Assembly: GCF_958979055.1 (NCBI RefSeq) | Contig: NC_084896.1 | Coordinates: 25,773,501 to 25,837,500, forward strand | Origin: Alnus glutinosa | Lineage: Eukaryota; Streptophyta; Magnoliopsida; Fagales; Betulaceae | Reading direction: 5' to 3' | DNA: 64,000 nucleotides | Shown: positions 55,355 through 64,000 of the stretch, piece after piece | Layout: every line of letters starts with the position of its first letter | Position numbering within the stretch: the stretch's first letter is position 1 | Position numbers and translations under genes: made by a program | Notes under the pieces: model-generated | The model's database searches: none | What the model was told of the DNA's origin: nothing | Seen by the model: only the letters and a program-made list of their open reading frames with translations

Positions 55355-55540
55355 GAGTAATGATTCACTACCACCTAAATATACAACTTTTCATCACCTT
55401 GCCTATGTGGCAAGGTGGTCCCCCACCTTAATTTATTTTTAAAAAATAAAAAAAAAACTCAAAAAGTAGTGGGGAACCACCTTGCCACATAGGCAAGATG
55501 GTGAAAAGTTGTATATTTAAGTGGTAGTGAATCATTACTC
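55355..55540. mobile_element. Foldback MITE with 9-bp target duplication
   Basis: The 186-bp element has arms of about 80 bp (gagtaatgattcactacc ... caccttgcctatgtggcaag and the inverse). It is flanked by ttttaaaaa at 55346-55354 and 55541-55549. Nine bases suggests Mutator-type mobilisation. Confidence 0.85.
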
Positions 55541-55549
55541 TTTTAAAAA

Positions 55550-56780
55550 TGGATTGATTCCTGCGCTGTGGACAACCCACTTATATTAGTGGGACCCACC
55601 CACTAACATGGATTTCACCAATATGAGTGGTTGTGTACAATTGTGCAGAAAGCTTTTTCTTTTTCAAAATGTCCTTTTTCCAAAAAGAAAAAAAATAAAA
55701 TAAAATAATGTATGGACAGAATCGAACGTTCCCCAATGATTGTACAAATATAACTTTGAACGTTAAGGATGTTAGAAGAGTTCGATTATCGTAGGGTTTT
55801 TAAATAAATAAAGGGTCCTTTAATTTTACATAACTTTGGAAGGCATTTTATTTATTAAAGAATTTGTATCATCAAAACGTGCAAGAGATTTGTATGTTCG
55901 GTTAACAATCATTAATCCATTTTGCTTATATTAAAATATTGGTGTTAATTATGCTGGGCATTACATCCCGGGTCTAAATTATTGATTTCTTAACCTTAAT
56001 TTAGGTTCGAGTACTATAGACTATCTGACAGAATTGCCATTAAAATTTGGACGAAAAGTTTGATAGCTTACCTATTTGGCTATTTAGCATATGGATGTGT
56101 CAAGCTAATATTCTTAATCGAGAAAAAAAAAAAATTTCAAGATTCTTTTTTGGAACATGAAAATTTAGGTAATCAAGACACTACATTTTAATTCAAATGA
56201 GAATGGAGATTAATTATTTTATGCTTCAGATTAAATTTCAAAAATTTAATTGTTCATATGTAGTCATATGTTGAATATGTTATCACGTCATTTAAAATTT
56301 TTAAATAAAATGACAACATGTGTATATATATAGTTAAAAAAAAAAATAGAAAAAAAAATATTTTTAACCCTCTGAACTACTAATATATTTTTATTTGTTT
56401 TTTCAAACTTTAAAAAGTGGCATCGGGGTCCCTATCACTGGGTGTCAAATTAAACAATTCTGTATTTTTATTTTTCTTTCCAAAATAACCTTAAAATTAT
56501 TTTTTAAAAAAAATAACCATTAGAAAAAGAAATTAAAATTAATAAAAATCTAAACAAAAAAAAAAATTGAAAAATACCAAAATATGAGCGGCCCTTTTAA
56601 TAATAGCCCCCAATCAAATTTTCTTTTTGTAAATAATTTTAAAGGTATTTGGGGAAAAAAAATATAAAAATGTCTAATTTGACACATAAAAATAGTATAA
56701 AGCATCTACATCACTTTTTTAAATTTTAAAAAGGCATAAATAAAAATATTATATATGATAATTCAAGAGATTAAAGCATA
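55550..56780. other. Intergenic AT-rich DNA, no gene seen
   Basis: Only short frames. 56345-56700 has many A- and T-runs and may be an old MITE. Confidence 0.4.
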
Positions 56781-56784
56781 TTTT

Positions 56785-57240
56785 CTCCAAACAAAATATC
56801 GGCTGTGAAATGGTCCATATTCCTTAAGAAGATCTTTGGGAAATCTAGCTGGCTAGCAATATCCTTTTGAGTGCATTAAGTGTACCATCACTTTCATTAT
56901 GGCGATTGCTGAAGCCTAACAGTTATATACAGACAACGGACGTGACTGGTTCTTCTAGAAGTCTCTGGCTCCACCGTAAAATAAGATAAATATGCATGCA
57001 TGGAACGTCTGGCGACTGCTGAAGCCCAACAGTTATATACAGACCACAGACATGACTGGTCCTTCTAGAAGTCTCTGGTTCCACCGTAAAATATGATAAA
57101 TATGCATGCATGGAACGTCTGGCGGTTCTTCTAGAAGTCTCTGGTTCCACCGTAAAATATGATAAATATGCATGCATGGAACGTGTGGCGATTGCTGAAT
57201 CCCAAAGAGGTGAACGGTGGATTAGGGCGTTTTCCTCGAT
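56785..57240 (+). repeat. UGT5 upstream repeat with 2.5 tandem units
   Basis: A unit of about 115 bp (ttgctgaagcc ... cagttatatacagac ... ttctagaagtctctgg ... gataaatatgcatgcatggaacgtctggcg) occurs at about 56904 and 57020. A third, shortened copy starts near 57127. The same sequence returns at 63705-63960, beyond the end of UGT5, so the UGT5 unit is itself tandemly duplicated. Confidence 0.8.
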
Positions 57241-57728
57241 CTACCAAGTGTTTGGGCCATAACAACGTACAGCGCGCTGTCTCTTCTTCTTTTATTGTGA
57301 TTTTTTGTTTTTAAAGTGTTTTTGTTTTGTTTCTCTGTGTGTGTGTGTTTTTTCTGGGCCGCTCCATGTGACATTACTGGGTTCACTGCCACTGGCCGGT
57401 TTACTCATGCATTATCTCCGACAAGAAAAGATGGGGTTGCGTTTGTGCCACGATATTTTCAGCGTTTTTACGACTAATCTGTTGAGAAGAATATGACCTC
57501 CACTCTCGAGGATTCATTCTAGAAGGAAATTTTTGGATCTCTCTCTCTCTCTTATTAGCAAGCTTTGATGCTAGCTCTACGCCACGCCTTTATCCATCTT
57601 TTGCATCTCTCATATTTTTTGCTCTCATTTCACTTTCTTTGTTATAAGTTACTTCAAAAAATAAAAGAAAAAATTACTTAAGAGAGAGAGAGAGGAATCC
57701 AAAATTTTCCTTATAGAATCAAGAATAT

Positions 57729-58515
57729 TCTACAAAAAAAACCATTCATTTGGCCATGTGGTATTTACCCACGTCGCAATTTCACCACGTGAATAATTTA
57801 CCACGTAACAAAATATTTTGCGTAAGTAATTAGTCACATGTATTTTCTGCGTCGTCAATTAGCCACGTGGATTATTGTCACGTTGCTAATAATATTCAAC
57901 TTTTTTCAAAAACAAATTAAATTTTATTCTACTTTTTCAAAAAAATTCAATTTTTTTAAAATTTTATCTCACAAAGTCAAACCTTGTAATTCGCGAAATG
58001 AATTTAAATAATATTCAGATTCAACATTCAAACGGACCATACAGGTTCTGCTGCTGCGTGCAAAATGGGAAGCATCCTTTGTAAAACAAAAAAACAAGCT
58101 CTTAACTCTCTCTTCTCTCGAGTGGTGGCTGGTTGAAAAAAAAATTTCAGAACTCTCGTGTCTCTCGTCCTTCTCTGTCTCACTTTAACTTGTTTGTATT
58201 TTTTTTTTTCAGCAGACAATGACCGGATCGCTACCACTCAGAGAAGCTCGTTTTGATCGTCGGTGACGGAGAAACTTGCCGGTGATGATGAGGAAAAGAG
58301 GCCGGTGGTTTTTTTCCGTCGCCGGGGAAGGAATATCTATGGTAGTGATTTTTTTCGTCGTAGGGTAACTAAAATCCGCTTCGAATCTCGCCAGCCCTCG
58401 TCAAAGATCTAGTGATATACGTACGTATATGTATATCGTATACGATCGATATTATAAAAAAATAAAAAAATAAAATAAAAAAACTGGTTTTTGGCGACGT
58501 GGGTTAGGGGTAAGT

Positions 58516-58609
<94 letters not shown>

Positions 58610-58818
58610 TGCAAGACACCCACGTGGCTAAGTAGCTACATGTATAAAAATAATACGTTGCTAAGTAACATTTAGCAACAACCGAATTAACTACGTAGGA
58701 CCCACATGACTAACTGCACGTGGCTAGCAATTAACAACGTGTATCATACACGGTGTATGACCTTCATACACATGACTAAAAATGCATGTAGCTAAATACT
58801 AAGTTTTTTTTAAGTAAA
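57729..58818. mobile_element. CACTA-like G-box-rich element I, upstream of UGT5
   Basis: It starts near ttctacaaaaaaaacc, a degenerate form of a CACTAC end, followed by many ccacgtgg, ccacgtaac and agccacgtgg words on both arms and (CT)n(TA)n at 58519-58604. No transposase. The right limit is approximate. Confidence 0.5.
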
Positions 58819-59416
58819 TCCTCGTGGCCTATTTATACATCATATTCATCTCATCAGATTTCTCATACAAACACTGAAAGATATAGCCAAGCATAATTAG
58901 TTCTTTAATTCATTCCACCTCTCCTCGTTATAATTGTCCTCATCTTCTTCTTCTTCTATTGGCTTTCTAGGTGAGATGGGTAGCGAGAATCCTCAGCTTC
59001 ACACAATCTTCTTCCCTTTCATGGCCCCTGGCCACATCATACCAATGGTAGACATGGCCAAGCTATTCGCAAGGTGAGGTGTGAAGGTAACCATAGTCAC
59101 CACCCCTCTCAACGTGCCTTTCGTCTCCAGAATCAAAACTCGTGGCGGCAACGCCAAGGTCAATATCCAAAGGATCAAGTTCTTGGTTGAAAAGGCCGGC
59201 TTGCCAGAAGGATGCAAGAATGCCAACTCGCTGACTTCCCACGAAATGGTGAACAATTTCTTCAAAGCCCTTGCGATGTTTCAACAACCATTGCAGCAGC
59301 TACTCCATGATTACCACGCTGATTGCCTCGTTGCTAACATGTTCTTTCCATGGGCAACCGATGCTGCCACTGAATTTGGTATCCCAAGGCTTGTTTTTGA
59401 AGGAACTAGTTTTTTT

Positions 59417-60513
59417 TAACTAAATTTGTTTTTTAGTCACTTGCAGTTAGTCACGTGGATGTGCTAACGGTTCGCCACACACAATTAACCACGTTGGTCA
59501 CACGTAGTTGATCAGATTGTTGCTAAATGCATATTTAGCCACGTGGCTTTTTATATACGTGGTTATTTAGCCATGCAGCATTTAGCCACGTGTCATGGCC
59601 ATGTGGCTAAATGCTCTCTTTCTCTCTTTTTTGTTTTTCTTTTTTTCTTTTTTAATTAAAAAAAATCGAAATAGAAATAATAATAAAAAAAAATTAAAAA
59701 AAAAAGGAAGAAAAAAAGAAGAAGATATTTTTAGCCACTTACCCTTAACCCACGTCGGTAAAATAAAACTTTTTTTTTTAAAAAAAAAAAAAAAAGAAAA
59801 AAGAAAAAGAAAAAAGAGAGAAAAGAACACATCTGTCCTTTTCTTTTCTTCTTCTTCTTCTTCTTTTTTTTTTTTTCCTACCCAATATTGTATACGATGT
59901 ACGTATATATATGTCACTGGATCTCCGGCGAGGGCTGGCATATCTGGGGAGATCCGCGCCGGATCTTTGTCCAACTCGTTGCCGACGACAACGTCATCGA
60001 GATATGGCAAGGGCCGGCGAGATTCAAAGCGGATTTTCCTTCCCCATCGACGTCCGGAGTGGATTTTCTTTCCCCAGCGACCAAAAAAAATACCGGCATG
60101 GATTTTTCTTTCCCGGCGATGAAAAAAAAAAAAAAAAAAGCGCTGGCTTCTTTTTCTCATCATCACCGACGACAAAGCCGAACTTCTTCGGGTGGTGGCA
60201 ATCGAGTAAAAAAAGTGTGAGTCAGACAGAGAGAGAGACAAGAGAACTTAAATAAAATTTTATGAGAAATAACGAGAGAGAGATTGACTTGTGAGTTGAG
60301 AGAGAGAGAGTTTTGATCTTCAAAAAAGAAAATGGTGAGGCTTGCTTAATACTTGCTTCGCACGTTCATGTTGAGAGAGAGAGAGAGAGAGAGTTGAGAA
60401 TTAAATTTTAATCTTAGCTTTTTAAGAAAGTTAAAAATTTGAAATTGAGTTTAAAAAAGAGATTTTTGAGGGACGCGCATCCCTTCCCCCCAAAAGCATC
60501 AAAGTTTTGAGTT

Positions 60514-60575
<62 letters not shown>

Positions 60576-60866
60576 CCACGTGGTTTATTTTTCTACGTGG
60601 CCAGTAAACCACGTGGTTAAAATTTTAAATCATCTCAAAAATTGAAAAAAATAAATAATTAATTAATAATTATTCCTAAATAAAAATAATAATAATAAAA
60701 TTATCAATATTTTAGCCACGGGCTAATTGGCAACGTAGTAAAATCAACATCGTGAATTACTTACTCAAAACATTTCGCTACGTGTAGAATACACATGCAG
60801 CGAAATCGAGATGCGGATAATATCTCATATATGTAGCGAAATAGCCATTTAGCTTCAGTACCGTTA
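59417..60866. mobile_element. CACTA-like G-box-rich element II, inserted in UGT5
   Basis: About 1.45 kb separating codons that are adjacent in other UGTs. Its left arm (tttagccacgtggctttttatatacgtgg) closely matches the left arm of element III. It has a (TA)n run at 60521-60571 and A/T runs near 59650-59890. Open frames in 59888-60255 have no known motif. Exact ends and a target duplication are not clear. Confidence 0.75.
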
Positions 60867-61511
60867 CTGCAGACGAGAGTCTGAACCGATATGAACCTCA
60901 CAAGAAAGTTTTGTCTGATTCTGAACCTTTTGTCATTCCTATTTTTCCTGGAGATATAAAGTTGACGAGGATGCAACTACCAGACTTCGTTCGGCAAGGG
61001 GTTGAAACTGACAAGAGTCACAAGACCAAAATGTTGAAAGAAGTTGCGGAAGCAGGCATGAGGAGCTATGGGACTGTTGTAAACAGCTTCTATGAGCTGG
61101 AGCCGGCTTATGCGGATCACTACAGAAAGGTTTTGGGAAGGAAGGCATGGCATATAGGGCCGGTTTCAGCGTGCAACAAGGACGCTGAAGATAAAGCTCA
61201 GAGGGGGAAAGAATCCCCCGTTGATGAACATGAATGCCTGAAATGGCTTAATGCAAAGAAACCCAATTCAGTTGTTTATATATGTTTTGGAAGTTTGGTT
61301 TCCTTCAATGATTCTCAGCTGATGGAGAAAACAATGGGTCTTGAGGCTTCTGGTCAGCAATTCATTTGGGTTGTGAGGAAAGGCAAAAATGAAGAAAAAA
61401 AAGATCGGGAAGATTGGGGGGTACCTAAAGGATTTGAGAAGAGAATGGAAGGCAAGGGAGTGATTATAAATGGCTGGGCACCCCAAGTTTTGACTCTTGA
61501 TCATGAAGCAG

Positions 61512-61542
<31 letters not shown>

Positions 61543-61602
61543 TTCAACCTTGGAAGGAATCACTGCTGGGGTTCCCATGGTCACATGGCCTGTGTTCGCG
61601 GA

Positions 61603-62272
61603 AGTCATACACATGACTAACCGTTAGCCACGTGCACTTCGCTACGTGGGTTACACGTAGTGAATCCAATTGTTGTTAATGTACAATATTTAGCCACGTG
61701 GCCTTTTATATATGTGGCTATAAGGCTATTTAACCACTTGACGTTTAGCCATGTGCCACCTCAAGTGGCTAAATGCAATTTTATTTTCTAAAAAATTTGG
61801 GCACTTATAGCCACGTGTAATTAATACACGTTGCTATAATTTTTCATTCTTTCAAAAAATTAAAATAATAATAATAAAAAAAAAAAAGAACAGATTGATA
61901 TATCTGATCTGTTTTTTTTTTTTTTTCCTCCCAATATTGTATATATACGATATTTCTAGCGTACATCCACGGGACCGGCAATCACCCAGTCACCAACTGC
62001 ATAACCCATCAAACTAAAAATACAAAACCGAAACAACAACAATCTAGTCGCCGGAAATCAATAAACCGAAACAACAACAATCCAGTGGCTGGAAATCAAA
62101 CCAAAAAAAAAAAAAAAAAACCAATTCGCCGGCCATCAAACCTAAAACAACAAAAATCCAGTCACCCACTCGACCACTCGTCGGAAATCATCAAACTAAA
62201 ACAACAAAAACCAAAAATCAGATTCAAAATCCGACCGGTCCTCCGATCCCTGCATCACCGAAACTTCAAAGG

Positions 62273-62318
<46 letters not shown>

Positions 62319-63142
62319 TTGTTGTCGATGGAGATCCGCAGCTGGCAAGCGTGAGTCGGCCGGATCTCCTCCATCTCTGAGAGTCGGTCGACGACAAGCT
62401 CTACCTCTCGGGTCCTGACCCTCCGAACTCCAGCTTCGTCGTCGACCAAAGATCTATCTCAGAATCTCTCTCTCCAACTCTCTTGGTCTCCATCTTCCAT
62501 CTCCCTCTCTGTGACTCTGTGTGAAGAAAAAGAAGAAAAAAAAGGAGAATAAGGAATGGCGAACGTGGGAAAAAGGGAAATAATGAAGAAAATATAACAA
62601 AATGAAAAAAGAATAGTTAAAAAAGGGAGTAGGGGAACTAATAAAAAAAAAAAGGAAAAAAATTGAAGAAAAAAAAAAATTAAGGAGAGAGATAAAGAGG
62701 AGGGAAATTAGAAATGGGTTGGAGGGAAGTTTTAGCAATTAATGGTAATTCTCCATTTGGTTGATTTTTTACGTGGCCAATAGATAAGTGGCTAAAATTC
62801 TAAATATTAAAATAAATTCAAATAATTTTAATAAATTAGCCACGTGGCTTATGTGTCATATGGCGAAAATTTTAAATATGAATATAAATATAAATTAAAA
62901 AAAAAGTTTAATTTTTTTTTTTTAAAAAAAATAAACTAAAAAAATATGAATATTTTAGCCATGTGTATTAATTACACATGGCCAGTTGGACACGTGTAAT
63001 TAATACACGTGGCCAACTGGCTTTTTCATCTTTTCTACTACATCGAGCTACGTGGTCATTATGACACGGGGCTAATTGGCAATGTAGTTACAATAACGGC
63101 TACCATAACCACGTGGCTCATGTCTTATTTTTATGTAGTGGT
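61603..63142. mobile_element. CACTA-like G-box-rich element III, inserted in UGT5
   Basis: About 1.54 kb. The right end is ttatttttatgtagtg, the complement of a CACTAC terminus. The left terminus is missing together with about 20 bases of the UGT. Arms carry agccacgtgg and acacgtgt words. A GA-repeat lies at 62276-62314, followed by a GC-rich core. No transposase found. Confidence 0.75.
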
Positions 63143-63388
63143 GACTCGGTGCTGAAGGTTGGAGTGGATGTTGGTGTTCAGCGATGGGTTGACTTTGTGG
63201 GAGATAGTATCAAGAAGGAAGCAGTGGAGAAGGCAGTGAAGCGAATTATGTTAGGTGAAGAAGCGGAGGAAATGAGAAGGCGAGCCAAGTCACTTGCAGA
63301 GATGGCAAGGAGTGCTGTTGAAGATGGGGGATCATCTTACTCTGTTTTGAATTCTTTGATTGAAGAATTGAAGTCACGTTGCCCTTGA

Positions 63389-64000
63389 CATGCAAGCTAT
63401 CGACAATCATGCCTTTTTTTTTTTTTTTTTTAATTATCCTTTAATTAGAATAATTTTTATTTGTTAGCTTTTTTTTTTTCTAAAAAAAAAAATTATAGGG
63501 ACCATTAAAGGTGAGGGAGAAAGGGGAAGACAGATTTAAACTAGCTAGTGACCTCTAGATTTTTAACTGATTGAGCTAGAAGTCTTTAATTGTTGGTGTT
63601 TTTTAAAATGTCATAAATATAATTAAAAATGATATGAATACAATTTTTTATTTTTTTATTATATTTATATCTTTTTAAATGAATAAAAAAACACTAAAAA
63701 AGTTCTAACATTTTGTCGGCTGTGAAATGGTCCTCAAGAAGATCTTTGGGCAATCCAGCTAGCTAGCAATATCTTTTTGAGTATCATCAATGAGTGTACT
63801 TCCACTTTTATTACGGCGATTGCTGAAGCTTAACCGTTATTACAGACAACAGACATGATTGGTTCTTCTAGAAGTCTCTGGCTAGCTCCACTGTAAAATA
63901 AGATAAATATCCATGGAACGTCTGGCGATTGCTGAAGCCTAAAGAGGTGAACGGTAGATTAGGCCATAAAAATTAAAAACAGCTGTCTCTTCTTTCTTTA
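63389..64000. other. UGT5 3' flank and start of the next repeat unit
   Basis: 63389-63700 is T- and A-rich and gene-free. From about 63710 (ttgtcggctgtgaaatggtcc) to the window end it matches 56795-57240, in single-unit form, suggesting another UGT unit to the right. Confidence 0.7.

Larger units (their letters stand above)
58976..63388 (+). pseudogene. UGT5: UDP-glycosyltransferase, UGT73 type, broken into three pieces
   Basis: Piece 1 (58976-59416) starts [20 protein letters not shown], has a TGA stop at codon 34 (59075) and ends at EGTSFF. Piece 2 (about 60867-61602) resumes in the matching place (STVTADESLNRYEPHK) and runs to residue 43 of the PSPG box (WPVFAE). Piece 3 (63143-63388) resumes VTRVLKVGVDVG and runs to the normal C-terminus. 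About seven codons, including the terminal PSPG Gln, were lost at the second insertion. The catalytic Asp position is Asn (VANMFFPW). It is the only UGT on the plus strand. The nonsense codon and both insertions make it a pseudogene. Confidence 0.92.

Noticed and set aside
59595-60255. Several open frames in the element inserted in UGT5
   Set aside because: Lys- or Phe-rich ends come from A/T runs, frames overlap on both strands, and no domain is visible.
59417-63142. Reading the two UGT5 gaps as normal introns
   Set aside because: UGT73 genes usually lack introns here, the borders lack matching GT-AG sites in phase, coding bases are missing at the second gap, and the gaps contain related repeat elements. 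The gene also has a nonsense codon.

Overview
This is nuclear DNA from a flowering plant. The evidence is plant UDP-glycosyltransferases (UGTs) with PSPG boxes, FAR1-type Mutator transposase, Ty1/copia elements primed by initiator tRNA-Met, and many MITEs. The mix of elements suggests a woody eudicot, but I cannot name the species. No bacterial or organellar genes, tRNA, rRNA or CRISPR array were seen.

The host genes form one tandem cluster of UGT73-type glucosyltransferases. Four intronless genes on the minus strand look complete: 867-2336, 16290-17759, 25273-26721 and 41278-42738. One minus-strand copy is cut short before its sugar-donor box (10644-11618). One plus-strand copy is broken by a stop codon and two large insertions (58976-63388). 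The first two genes lie in a tandem duplicated block (about 1-10680 and 15503-24640). UGT3 and UGT4 form a second, more diverged pair. Relics of UGT-flanking DNA near 31.9, 32.9, 35.0, 51.6, 56.9 and 63.8 kb suggest further lost units.

Most of the rest is transposable elements, several with exact borders. A 6.8-kb autonomous MULE carries a FAR1-type transposase (2631-9473, 9-bp target duplication). An intact 5.4-kb copia element sits at 18460-23854. For both, the other copy of the duplicated block shows the empty site. Two related non-autonomous LTR elements lie at 27170-29483 (minus orientation) and 37839-40693, the second with a nested Mutator-type MITE. A PIF/Harbinger-like element (36866-37709) carries a piece of a lactate dehydrogenase gene. 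A 7.3-kb copia element (43307-50605) has split an LRR-receptor fragment that is itself enclosed by hAT-like ends.

The most unusual object is the 43.3-50.6 kb copia element. Its gag-pol frame has no usable ATG. A perfect short exon inside the LTR (ATG plus seven bases and a splice donor) joins in frame to a textbook acceptor at 45689/45690. The predicted 1962-bp intron contains the primer-binding site and an array of about 13 alternating GC-rich hairpins. This implies that spliced RNA makes protein while unspliced RNA serves as genome. From 57.7 to 63.1 kb, three CACTA-like elements rich in CACGTG (G-box) motifs lie upstream of and inside the plus-strand UGT.
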